64,000 bases of DNA from Chitinophagaceae bacterium C216. GTDB taxonomy: Bacteria > Bacteroidota > Bacteroidia > Chitinophagales > Chitinophagaceae. The DNA lies in contig CP144143.1 of the NCBI GenBank assembly GCA_028485475.2, positions 2,418,001 through 2,482,000 of the forward strand, written 5' to 3'. The translations under genes and the position numbers were made by a program. This document shows positions 45,405 to 54,841 of this stretch, piece by piece. The notes beneath the pieces are model-generated. The model ran no database searches and was not told the origin of the DNA. It saw only the letters and a program-made list of their open reading frames with translations. Within the stretch, counting starts at the first letter, position 1. Each line of letters begins with the position of its first letter.

Positions 45405-45741
45405 ATAGCGTTTTTTTAGTCGTCAGTGACAAACAATCTGCGCAAGTTTAACCACTTTTTAGCAACACCAGACAGTACAGGACGGATTTATTTACGCAAA
45501 CGTTTTCATGAACAACGGGCAACACTACACTATTATTTTAAAAGTAAGGGGAAGTAGGGCTTTTGAAACAATAAAGTGCTGCATTTTGCCGAGAGCAGTA
45601 ATATTTAAAAATAGCACCTCCTATTTTTAACCTTTTGCAGGCAGTAAAGTCAAACACATTACAATCATTTTCTAGTAGTAACATATTTAAAATGAGAGAA
45701 TCATTACATTTAGTATTTTTGACACCCATATTCAGTAACTA
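45405..45741. promoter_or_regulatory. Divergent control region between the SusC and DeoR genes
   Basis: A 337-bp spacer. Plus-strand TATTTTTG at 45714-45721 fits the TAnnTTTG -7 element and lies 20 bases before the DeoR start. AAACGTTT at 45498-45505, inside GCAAACGTTTTC, resembles LacI-family operators (AAnCGnTT core), about 95 bases upstream of SusC. No LacI gene is in the window. I found no clear -7 element for SusC and no small gene in the spacer. Confidence 0.45.
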
Positions 45742-46506
45742 ATGAGCAACCTACTAGAACGGCATCAGCAAATTATAGAACTGATCAAAAAGGAAGGAAG
45801 TGTAAAGGTAACAGACCTCTGCGCCCTGCTTAATGTGTCTTCCGTTACAATAAGAAAAGATTTGCAGTTTCTGGAAGATAAAAAACTGCTGTATCGTACT
45901 CACGGTGGAGCCACACTCACCAATCCGTATATTGCTGATCGACACGTTGAAGAAAAAGTAACATTGCAGGCTGCAGAAAAACAAAAAATTGGCGCTTATG
46001 CAGCCAAGCTCATCGAGCCCAACGATTGTATTCTGATTGCCTCCGGAACCACGGTTCAGTATTTTGCAAAAAACATTGTGGCTAAAGAGAATCTCACTGT
46101 TGTCACTTCGGCACTAAATGTAGCACTGGAGCTCATTCACCATCAGGGAGTGGAAGTAATACAATTGGGAGGTTTAATGCGTAAAACTTCCGCTTCTGTT
46201 ACAGGTACGTACGCCGAAGCAATATTAACCGACTTTTCCTGCAGTAAACTGTTTTTAGGGGTTGATGGTATTGATTTAAATTATGGACTTACCACGTCTA
46301 GTATGTCGGAAGCACTACTAAACCGAAAAATGATCGAAACTTCTCAAAAAACAATTATCCTAGTAGACTCCAGTAAATTCGGGAAACGCGGATTTGGCAA
46401 AATCTGCAATATCGACGATATTGAGCAAATTATAACCGACTCCAACGTCTCAGAACACACCATTAAAACGCTGGAAAGTATGGGGGTGGAAGTAACGATA
46501 GTCTAA
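45742..46506 (+). CDS. DeoR/GlpR-family transcriptional regulator
   Basis: A 254-residue regulator with an N-terminal DeoR helix-turn-helix (5-58: RHQQIIELIKKEGSVKVTDLC, then SSVTIRKDLQFLEDKKLLYRTHGGA) and a C-terminal DeoR sensor domain with ILIASGTTVQYFAKNI, VVTSALNVALEL and FLGVDGIDLNYGLTTSSMSEALLNRKMI. This fold binds sugar phosphates. It diverges from SusC, so it may repress the pectin-type PUL in answer to a phosphorylated breakdown product such as a rhamnulose phosphate; the effector is inferred. The stop is four bases from the convergent AraC gene. Confidence 0.93.
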   Translation: MSNLLERHQQIIELIKKEGSVKVTDLCALLNVSSVTIRKDLQFLEDKKLLYRTHGGATLTNPYIADRHVEEKVTLQAAEKQKIGAYAAKLIEPNDCILIASGTTVQYFAKNIVAKENLTVVTSALNVALELIHHQGVEVIQLGGLMRKTSASVTGTYAEAILTDFSCSKLFLGVDGIDLNYGLTTSSMSEALLNRKMIETSQKTIILVDSSKFGKRGFGKICNIDDIEQIITDSNVSEHTIKTLESMGVEVTIV

Positions 46507-46510
46507 ATAA

Positions 46511-47416
46511 TTAATGCTTATTAGCAGCACGATATTTTATTGGGGGCATTCCAGTAATTTGTTTGAACCTCTTAGAGAAATAATACGGGTCATCAAAACC
46601 CAAATTAAGAGCAATTTCCTTAATAGATTTATCCGTAAAATCTAACTGCTGGCACGCCTGCTGAATTTTCATCTGCATGAAATAGTCCATCGGAGCATAC
46701 CCGGTTTGTTGTTTAAAAAGATTGGAGAACCGTGAAACAGAGTAATTGGTATGAGCACTAATTTGCTTAAGTGTTAACATATCGGTTATATGCTCCTGCA
46801 TATACAAAATAGCATTCTCCACACAGCCCGGTTTAGTATCGGGGGTGGCAGGATGATGGCGTGAATTATAAATAAACAAGGATAAAAAATGCTGTAAACT
46901 GATATTAGCGAAAAACAGATTATCCAAACTAAACCCCAATTCAAGCGTCTTATACATCTTATTAAACACAGTGGGCGCTTCACCATTGTCTTTAACAAGG
47001 CGAGGCTTGAAATCCTCCTTCACCGTATGCATTTTATTAAACTCAGGTAAACATTTACCACCAAAATGTACCCAGTAAATGCTCCAAGGGTCATGCTCTG
47101 TACTACCATAGGCGTGCTCTACATGCTGCGGAAGTATAAAAAATTCGTTCGGCCCCACTTCATGCTTCTCCCCATCCAACATGTACCACCCATATCCATC
47201 TACACAATAGAAAAGAAAATTTTCAGGAAGTCCATGTTTACGTTTTGTATAATGTCCTTTAGCCTTGGGATAGAACCCCAGACTGGCGATATACAGATTA
47301 TTTAACAATGGGTTTACTATAATATTAGATCGCAATACCGGTTTGGGTATTTCAATTCTTTTACGTCCCACTCCATACCAGATATTTTTATGTGATCCTT
47401 GTTTTACTTCCGTCAT
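46511..47416 (-). CDS. AraC-family transcriptional regulator with cupin domain
   Basis: A 301-residue regulator with an N-terminal AraC-type cupin (about 25-150: YCVDGYGWYMLDGEKHEVGPNEFFILPQHVEHAYG) and a C-terminal double helix-turn-helix (about 205-298: AHTNYSVSRFSNLFKQQTGYAPMDYFMQMKIQQACQ, then FDDPYYFSKRFKQITGMPPIKYR). It resembles RhaR/RhaS- and arabinose-type activators. It diverges from the DUF5703 gene, so it probably controls that gene or the rhamnosidase block, responding to a free sugar. The promoter is at 47461-47468. Confidence 0.93.
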   Translation of the reverse strand: MTEVKQGSHKNIWYGVGRKRIEIPKPVLRSNIIVNPLLNNLYIASLGFYPKAKGHYTKRKHGLPENFLFYCVDGYGWYMLDGEKHEVGPNEFFILPQHVEHAYGSTEHDPWSIYWVHFGGKCLPEFNKMHTVKEDFKPRLVKDNGEAPTVFNKMYKTLELGFSLDNLFFANISLQHFLSLFIYNSRHHPATPDTKPGCVENAILYMQEHITDMLTLKQISAHTNYSVSRFSNLFKQQTGYAPMDYFMQMKIQQACQQLDFTDKSIKEIALNLGFDDPYYFSKRFKQITGMPPIKYRAANKH

Positions 47417-47460
47417 GACAAACCTTCTAACTTTTCTGAATATGCTGGTTCAGATCTAAT

Positions 47461-47468
47461 CAAAAATA
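47461..47468 (-). promoter_or_regulatory. -7 element of the AraC-type regulator gene
   Basis: TATTTTTG on the minus strand fits TAnnTTTG and lies 44 bases upstream of the regulator start at 47416. A -33 TTG with ideal spacing is not evident. Confidence 0.45.
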
Positions 47469-47560
47469 GGTTATTATTAAAAAAGTAAAAAGTACAATAT
47501 ACTTATACATTGCATGACTCCTCTATAACAGAAAGGTTTAATTCCTTATATTCGGGCACT

Positions 47561-49912
47561 ATGAAAATTTTAAAAAGAATTACAAACTTTATTTCATTCC
47601 TACCTCATCTTTTGGATATGGGCAAAGTTTGCTTATTGCCTTTAGCACTTTTATTTCACTCATTTGCTCATAGTCAGGTACTACCTGATTCCTACAATAT
47701 CGTTTGGACTTCTCAAAGCAATAATGCCAGTGAATCTATGCCTGTAGGCGGAGGTGATATTGGTTGTAATGTGTGGGTGGAGAATAATGACTTACTGATG
47801 TATTTTTCGAAAAGTGGAAGTTTTGATGAAAATAATACATTTCTGAAAAGTGGTAGAATACGACTTCGATTTTATCCCAACCCATTCAACAATGCCAGCT
47901 TTAAACAAGAACTGATACTGAAAGACGGATATATTAAGATTGAAGCTGCAGATAATAATATTCGACTTCAGCTAAAAATATGGGTAGATGTTAAACATCC
48001 GGTCATACATATACAAAGCCAAAGCAGTAAACCGTTAAAAGCGGAGCTATTGTATGAAAATTGGCGGTATACTGATCGCTTACAGACAGGCAAAGAGAAT
48101 AATGCAAATTCCTGGAAATGGGCCAAACATGTAGATGTTGTTACGAAAAAAGATGAAATTCATTACGAAAACGAAGGTATTGTATTTTACCATCGTAATA
48201 GTGGTGCTGATGTATTCGATGCAACAGTAACACAGCAAGGTTTGGATTCTGTCAAATCACAATTATTTAACCCTCTTAAAAACCTTACAAGTGGGGGATT
48301 TATCAAAGCTCCTCAATTTATACAAGGCTACGTAGATAGCGGCATTTATGTAAACACACCCTACAAAAGCTACAGTCTCATTTCAAAAGCCCCACAAAAA
48401 CATCATTCTATTGAAATTTTCCTCTACAATGAACAAACGGAAACGCTGAAACAATGGAAGGATGCGGTATATCGACTTGCAAAAAGCTATCGAAGTAATC
48501 ATCAGCAAACAATCCGGTGGTGGAATCATTTTTGGGAAAGAAGTTTTATTGTTATCGATACATCTCAATCGAACACCGAAAGTTGGCAAGTAGGTCGCAA
48601 CTATCAGCTATTCCGATACATGCTGGGATGCAATGCCTATGGATCTTACCCTACAAAGTTTAATGGGGGACTTTTTACGGTAGATCCTGTCTTTACCGAT
48701 AGTACTATAAAAGGCACACCGGACCATCGCAACTGGGGGGGCGGCACTTTTACAGCACAAAACCAGCGGCTGGTATATTGGCCTATGCTGAAAAGTGGTG
48801 ATATCGACATGATGAAACCCCAGTTTGATTTCTATAATAGAATTTTGCCTACGGCTATACTGCGCACAAAAATTTATTGGGGACATAAAGGAGCCAACTT
48901 TAATGAGCAAATAGAGAATTTCGGCTTACCCAATCCTACAGAATATGGCTGGAAACGGCCCGCAGATTTTGACCCCGGCATTGAATACAATGCTTGGTTG
49001 GAATACGAATGGGATACAGTGCTCGAGTTCTGCATGATGATACTACAAACCCATTTCTATACAGGAAATGATATTGGCGATTATATTGCGCTCATTAAAA
49101 ACGCATTGGTATTTTTCGATGAGCACTACCAGTATCGGGGTAAGCTTAGGAGCAACAAACCACTTGATGAAAACAATTATTTAATTCTCTATCCTGGATC
49201 GGGTGCAGAAACGTTTAAACTAACCTATAATGCTAGCGCCACCATCGCTGCATTAAAAGCAGTAACAACAGCATTATTAGCCACAGGAACAAAATATCTC
49301 ACAAGTGAAGGAAAACAATATTTCGAAAAATTTCTATCTCGTATACCTCCCCTTCCCTTTATGAGTTATAACGGTAAACCCACGATTGCTCCGGCCCGGC
49401 TTTGGGCAAGGGTAAATAATACCGAATCACCACAACTATATCCCGTGTTTCCTTGGGGGCTTTACGGAATAGGAAGAAGTGGGTTAGATACTGCTATCAA
49501 CACTTATCATCTAGACAGTTTTGCATTGAAATTCCGTAGTCATATTGGATGGAAACAGGATAATATATTTGCTGCGCGCTTGGGTCTCACAGAAGAAGCG
49601 CAACGCCTAACCACTCTAAAACTGAAAGATAGCGGAAGACGTTTCCCTGCTTTCTGGGGGCCTGGATTTGATTGGGTACCAGATCACAATTGGGGAGGTA
49701 GTGGTATGATTGGCCTGCAAGAAATGCTACTCCAAACCGTTGACGATACAATTTATCTTTTTCCTGCATGGCCTAAAGAATGGGATGTACATTTCAAATT
49801 ACACGCTCCTAAACAGACCACTGTGGAAGCGACTCTTAAAAACGGAAAAATCACATCGTTAATAGTATTACCTAAGGAAAGAGAAAAAGATATAAAAATA
49901 TTATTACAATAA
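47561..49912 (+). CDS. DUF5703-domain glycoside-hydrolase-like protein
   Basis: A 783-residue exported protein. ATG 47561 is used; the frame also opens at a TTG (47510), and ATG 47618 gives a neater signal peptide (MGKVCLLPLALLFHSFAHS). The DUF5703 N-terminal beta-sandwich begins YNIVWTSQSNNASESMPVGGGDIGCNVWV and continues to about residue 320. The rest has the (alpha/alpha)6 look of GH95/GH65-type enzymes (WNHFWERSFIVID, NWGGGTFTAQNQRLVYWPML, HNWGGSGMIGLQEMLLQ, the last near the C-terminal beta domain). The substrate is unknown; the AraC gene and the rhamnosidase block suggest pectin side chains. A G7 tract at 48735-48741 is in frame. Confidence 0.8.
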   Translation: MKILKRITNFISFLPHLLDMGKVCLLPLALLFHSFAHSQVLPDSYNIVWTSQSNNASESMPVGGGDIGCNVWVENNDLLMYFSKSGSFDENNTFLKSGRIRLRFYPNPFNNASFKQELILKDGYIKIEAADNNIRLQLKIWVDVKHPVIHIQSQSSKPLKAELLYENWRYTDRLQTGKENNANSWKWAKHVDVVTKKDEIHYENEGIVFYHRNSGADVFDATVTQQGLDSVKSQLFNPLKNLTSGGFIKAPQFIQGYVDSGIYVNTPYKSYSLISKAPQKHHSIEIFLYNEQTETLKQWKDAVYRLAKSYRSNHQQTIRWWNHFWERSFIVIDTSQSNTESWQVGRNYQLFRYMLGCNAYGSYPTKFNGGLFTVDPVFTDSTIKGTPDHRNWGGGTFTAQNQRLVYWPMLKSGDIDMMKPQFDFYNRILPTAILRTKIYWGHKGANFNEQIENFGLPNPTEYGWKRPADFDPGIEYNAWLEYEWDTVLEFCMMILQTHFYTGNDIGDYIALIKNALVFFDEHYQYRGKLRSNKPLDENNYLILYPGSGAETFKLTYNASATIAALKAVTTALLATGTKYLTSEGKQYFEKFLSRIPPLPFMSYNGKPTIAPARLWARVNNTESPQLYPVFPWGLYGIGRSGLDTAINTYHLDSFALKFRSHIGWKQDNIFAARLGLTEEAQRLTTLKLKDSGRRFPAFWGPGFDWVPDHNWGGSGMIGLQEMLLQTVDDTIYLFPAWPKEWDVHFKLHAPKQTTVEATLKNGKITSLIVLPKEREKDIKILLQ

Positions 49913-49958
49913 CATAGTACTTATTAGCAGCTTAACTTAACCTAGAATCGCCACACAG

Positions 49959-51282
49959 CTATGGAAGTTCATCAAAATTGATTGAAGGAGGGCTTCCCTT
50001 TATAGGTCGTTTAAAACGTGATTGATAGGGAGTATAATGATTGAAAAAACCACAATTCCGTAGAAAGAACTGATTTTTCAATACACCTCCTGCATAATCC
50101 ATGCGATAGCCTTTCGCTGCAGTATTGTCATAAGTAAAAACAGCCTCATTAAGCTCATGCCATTTATTATTAGCATCACAAATCCACTGATTACCGAACA
50201 ACACCTGACGTTCCTGGTCTCCCTGCTCTGGAATAAAGTTTTCCAAAAACGAATGCAAGCGCCTCAAATAGGTATCAGTATAAGGGCGCTTAAAAGAAGC
50301 AATCAGTTTCCAGCTATTGGTTTCGGGTATAAAAAAATATGCAGTGTAAATAGTATTATTATTGCCATCAGGTTCTCCTTTCAGTAAGAATCGATAAGTA
50401 GTTCCTGCTTTCCAATTATAGCGCCAGAAACTCTGCCCCCCCCGATCCTTCGTTTCCAAATTCACCTGTATATACACCCTCCCCTTTCTTCAGCATAATA
50501 ATACGCTGATCTTCGGGTATACTTTTAGGATCATCGGTATTGTATGGACTCCAGACAGAAAACAATACACGTCTTTCTGTTGGAGAATTAACCTGTATAC
50601 CAAAATACCCTTCTCCAAAGCCATTCGCCATAAAATAAGACCCCAGTTTGTCTTCACCCTCTGGTACTGTTATTTCATTATAAAACCATTTTGCTTTTAT
50701 TTCTGAATAAAACGGATAGGACAAGTGCACAGAAGGTCCTCTTCTCCCCCAGTAAAAAAAGTTGCCCTCATTATTGAGAACATAATTTACTCGTGAAGTA
50801 ATAACAGTCCCTCCTATTTCATAATGCGACACATCCGCAAAAATGTTGCTTGTTTTAGAAAGGCCTTTCAATGTTATCTTAACATAGCCAGTATCCTTGA
50901 TTTCCCAAGTACCTATCGAATAGAGACGAAAAACATTTCCATCTACTGTTATATCTCTCGGCACATTATTAATAATAACCCTCAAAGAACTCCTACCTTC
51001 AGTTTTTGCACTAATTTTTAGATGCAGTTTCCCCGGAGTGCTCACCCTGAAATAAGTATCGAATTGCGTACTAGCATCAGTCCAATTAACAATACCGGTA
51101 TTCGAAATTACTCTGGAACGCGGTTGAATAGGTTTGCTCCATGTATTTCCTCCTATAGGAATAATTAGTGAAGAATCTTTTATAGGTCTACTAGCTACTA
51201 GAGCAATGTGATGATGCACAAAAGAAGATGCGAGGACTGTGCAAAGAATTACTATAAATATTAAAGAGCAGGTTCTTTTCAT
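49959..51282 (-). pseudogene. DUF5077/DUF3472-domain protein, frameshifted in a G8 tract
   Basis: The N-terminal reading frame (50416-51282) has a signal peptide, a DUF5077-like beta-sandwich and the start of DUF3472 up to YTGEFGNEGSGG, then runs into a false tail and a stop. The remainder (EGSGG-QSFWRYNWKAGTTYRFLLKGEP and on to 49959) continues in another frame. The shift is at a run of eight G on the minus strand (C8 at 50436-50443). Removing one G restores a continuous protein of about 440 residues, with the join exactly at a conserved DUF3472 motif. It could be a sequencing or assembly error, a real mutation or a slippage switch. These proteins are exported, of unknown function, and common in Bacteroidota carbohydrate loci. 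Confidence 0.85.
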
Positions 51283-51395
51283 GGCTAATTTTTAGATTAT
51301 CCAATTCAGGAAACTTAAAAATAATGAAGAACCTCTTAGAAATGTCACCAAAAATAAATATGCGCAATCGATTGAATAGATTGGGAAATATGGAA

Positions 51396-54300
51396 TTATT
51401 GCTCTATTCTAATCCGTCCCGATATGCCTGCTTTCTGCAGAGACTTTCCTTTCAATAACTCTAAATTAGCTGAAGTCCAAGTGATACGCTTTTTTTCAGG
51501 CAAGCTAATATCGTATAAAAGACGGTTCAACCAAGTATTAGTCACTGTGATCTCAATATTATTTATCCCCTTTCGGATAGCATCCGAGATATCCAATCGG
51601 TATGGCGCTGTCCATAAAGTACCACAGTATTTGCCATTAATAGAAACGGATGCGATATTAAAAACACTATCAATAATAAGATAAATAGGGCTATCTTTAT
51701 TCACATCAGATAATGAGAATTGTCTTTTATATATAGCAGATCCTGAATAATATTTTATACGAGGATCATTTTTTTCATTCCACAATTGCAATACAGGAAA
51801 ATCAACAACTTCTGTAGGTCCACCCATCTGCTGATCAAACTGCACTGACCAGTTACTTGATATATCATCAAGCAATGAACTAGTCTGCAAAAACTGATTC
51901 TTTGTAGACAATACTTTTGTCTTCTTTCTAAATATAATGAATACAGATTGATGTGTATCCAAGGGAAGTACAATAATGGTTCTACCATTTACAACCCTCC
52001 AATCGGACACCGGGGTAATGGAACCCGTTACAGGATCCGCAATCTCAGGAGTATATCCCTTAACTCTGAAGGATAATGTAAATTGAACAGGTTTGCTCTC
52101 CTGATTGGAAACAAAATAAATATGTTCATTATTAGTCTTCCTATGAGTCCAAGCAATTTTTTCTTTATTGCCTGTAGCATCCAAATCCCGCTCTACTCCT
52201 ATCCTTGCAAATGTTTCTTCCATATAAGGTATGTCAATTATATTGCGACTACGCAACAATGCTTTCCATATCTTTTGCAACTCTTCGCTGTTATCTTTAA
52301 AACCTATAGGCTCCTTATGTCCTTTATCAATAAGAATAATAGCACCAGCTCTTGACAATTCTAACAATTTTCTTGCAATATGCAAGGACATTAGATGACT
52401 ATTAGGATTCATTAGCAATTTTCCGGGGAAAACCAAAATAGCATACTCAGCACCAGACTCAAATACCACTTTTTTATTTTTAACTTTAGCGCCCAATAAT
52501 GCATCAGGATTAAAACAATCATACTTATACCCTCGCAGGGCATCTGTCCAATCTTCCGGATCGGCCATATTAGCCGAATGCTTTACCCCATCAGGAATGG
52601 TACGGAGTGGCTGATCTTTATTTTCCAAACGTTTTTGCTCCGATAGCAAGCGTTCCTTACCAAATATTCCAGGCAGCGTGTTCACTAATCGATCAGGCAA
52701 AATGGATCTTCGAGGCACTTCCTCTCCTGTAAAAACAGCAATATCAGCAACGGGTTTCCCATACTGAAGCATAGCGGAAACTCTGGTCATATAATCAATC
52801 CATGCCCTACTTTGCTTAAACCAAGTCTGATCGCGTTGATAAAAAAGACCGATATTACTGAGTGTCATACCAGGCTTACGATCCAGCCATGGATTATGTG
52901 TCGTTACATGCAACACCATTCTATTAATTCCCATAGCAAAATTGCGGTCCCCAACAACCTTTATATTACCGGGATGCTCCGTCCAGGCCATTCTTAAATT
53001 AGTAAAAGCCTCTGCCTGCACTATATTCTTTCCATAAATATGCGCTGCACTGATGGCATCCAACATATCATTAGGCTTGTCATGTGTAGGACTATGTAGC
53101 CAAAATTCCCCGGTAGGATAATCCACTGTTTTAAAATGTAGTAAACCGTCGCTCACCATGGTAGGAGACACGTTTTCGGCCATAAACTCACAATCTTTTT
53201 CAGCAGACAGTTTCCGAAGCGTTTTATAAAAAATATCATTCACTAATTCTGCAATTGTTTCCCTCACATCATGTAGTATCCTTTCGGAAGTGGCGGCATC
53301 CTCTATTGGGGTACCCGTCATCACTAATAGATAAGGTAAAAGATCGTATCCTCTGCGTGCTTTAAATTCGGAGAGAAAGTTTTTACTCCAATTCTGACTC
53401 CCAGCCTCCCAGCTATCGATATAAAATATTTTAAGCACTTCTCTGGCAAGTCCGGGATCGGTCATTTCAAACACTTTACCAAACCAATTATCAAAATGAA
53501 GTTTAATGGCCTCCGCATCAAATTTATCACATTCCAGACCTTTTGCTGCGCCGCCCGTTGCATTAGTATGCCCTGTAGAGGTATGGCCTATTCGCGTAAT
53601 AATCCAGTTCGCATCATATGGTGGCGTCCAATGCAGCTGTCCGTCTTCATCCATCTTGTCTGTAATATTGATAATCCTGTCGAAAGGTATGGCATCTTCT
53701 TTGCGTACGCACAACTCATCTGTATTTGTTGCCACACGCCACACACTTCCATTCTTTGCTTCAATCTGATTAATTACCGGCTCATCACTCAAATAGATAC
53801 CTTTTACCTTCAGTGAAGGTTTCCACTTAGCAGCATCCAAATCCTCAGCGCCCGGCTCCGAACCATCCTTACTCCACAGAAAACGAAAATACATTGCCGT
53901 TGTAGCGGGTATAGAAAAAGTATAGTCTTCATCGCTGTCCTGCCAGCCGTGCCTTGGCGGTTGTAATTTAATTATCGTGTCAAACTCGATTCCATTATAA
54001 CCTGCCAATACCGTCAACCTTAGGGCCTGATAATTATTACCTCCAGTACGTATTTTCAGCGATCGTATCGTAAACGGTGAAGGATATTTATATTGAATCC
54101 AACAAGCAGTATCACTTTTAAAAGATTTGGTGTCATCTATCGGAAAAGCAAGGTAAGAAGCTCTTTCTCCTGTACTGGTGATAACAGTAGGTACCAGTAC
54201 CGTATCACTAAATGCCTGCGCACAATTCGCTGGATAGGCAAATACTGCGACATCCTTATAAAAATTTTCGTTAGCCTTAGGTTGTTCTAATACGATAGGA

Positions 54301-54761
54301 TCGTGTAAAGGTGCTTTTACATATGTTTTTGTCCACACCAGTTTTTGCATGGATTGCTCGGGCTTGATCCAAGGGCCACCAGCCAACGCAAATCCATCAC
54401 TCATGTGCAGAGACATCTTCATGCCTAGACGTTTGCACTCTCTTAAGGCATGATTAATCATTTCCCACCATTGAGGAGATAATTGACGGGCAGGATGGGG
54501 ATACGGAATCCGGGATACCGTATCATAAATACAAGCCAGATATACACCACCAATACCGTTATTACGTAACCCTTCGAGATCGGCGGTTATACCCTCTTTT
54601 GATACGGCGCCGTGCATCCAATACCAAAGCACCCAGGGTTTAGCTGACTCTGGAGGATTTCTAAATATTGCATCGATTGACGCCCCACTTTGTTGGCCAT
54701 TTGCTACACGTAATCCCAGTGCTACTAAAACAGCAAGCAAAATTTTAAACCCAATATTCAT
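51396..54761 (-). CDS. GH106-type alpha-L-rhamnosidase
   Basis: A 1121-residue exported enzyme with signal peptide (1-22), started at ATG 54761; an upstream in-frame TTG is not needed. The N-terminal FRNPPESAKPWVLWYWMHGAVSKEGITADL with the GIGGVYLACIYDT strand is typical of GH106. The middle contains MSLHMSDGFALAGGPWI and the FYIDSWEAGSQNWS and EFMAENVSPTMVSDGL blocks of the active-site region. The C-terminal ~150 residues form a galactose-binding-like beta-sandwich (YKRQFSLSDVNK to NIEITVTNTWLNRLLYD). It releases alpha-L-rhamnose from pectic side chains or rhamnogalacturonan. It begins the block shared with GH127 and GH78. Confidence 0.88.
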   Translation of the reverse strand: MNIGFKILLAVLVALGLRVANGQQSGASIDAIFRNPPESAKPWVLWYWMHGAVSKEGITADLEGLRNNGIGGVYLACIYDTVSRIPYPHPARQLSPQWWEMINHALRECKRLGMKMSLHMSDGFALAGGPWIKPEQSMQKLVWTKTYVKAPLHDPIVLEQPKANENFYKDVAVFAYPANCAQAFSDTVLVPTVITSTGERASYLAFPIDDTKSFKSDTACWIQYKYPSPFTIRSLKIRTGGNNYQALRLTVLAGYNGIEFDTIIKLQPPRHGWQDSDEDYTFSIPATTAMYFRFLWSKDGSEPGAEDLDAAKWKPSLKVKGIYLSDEPVINQIEAKNGSVWRVATNTDELCVRKEDAIPFDRIINITDKMDEDGQLHWTPPYDANWIITRIGHTSTGHTNATGGAAKGLECDKFDAEAIKLHFDNWFGKVFEMTDPGLAREVLKIFYIDSWEAGSQNWSKNFLSEFKARRGYDLLPYLLVMTGTPIEDAATSERILHDVRETIAELVNDIFYKTLRKLSAEKDCEFMAENVSPTMVSDGLLHFKTVDYPTGEFWLHSPTHDKPNDMLDAISAAHIYGKNIVQAEAFTNLRMAWTEHPGNIKVVGDRNFAMGINRMVLHVTTHNPWLDRKPGMTLSNIGLFYQRDQTWFKQSRAWIDYMTRVSAMLQYGKPVADIAVFTGEEVPRRSILPDRLVNTLPGIFGKERLLSEQKRLENKDQPLRTIPDGVKHSANMADPEDWTDALRGYKYDCFNPDALLGAKVKNKKVVFESGAEYAILVFPGKLLMNPNSHLMSLHIARKLLELSRAGAIILIDKGHKEPIGFKDNSEELQKIWKALLRSRNIIDIPYMEETFARIGVERDLDATGNKEKIAWTHRKTNNEHIYFVSNQESKPVQFTLSFRVKGYTPEIADPVTGSITPVSDWRVVNGRTIIVLPLDTHQSVFIIFRKKTKVLSTKNQFLQTSSLLDDISSNWSVQFDQQMGGPTEVVDFPVLQLWNEKNDPRIKYYSGSAIYKRQFSLSDVNKDSPIYLIIDSVFNIASVSINGKYCGTLWTAPYRLDISDAIRKGINNIEITVTNTWLNRLLYDISLPEKKRITWTSANLELLKGKSLQKAGISGRIRIEQ

Positions 54762-54841
54762 CAGCAATCATTAAATCAGCGCTAAAGATATTCTTTTTAG
54801 CATAAGCATGCAATTTACAACTATCAAATTATAAAATTCCA

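Noticed and set aside
48735-48741. G7 tract in the DUF5703 gene as a frameshift site
   Set aside because: The reading frame continues normally through Asn-Trp-Gly-Gly-Gly. It only shows that such tracts exist nearby, unlike the G8 at 50436-50443 where the frame is broken.
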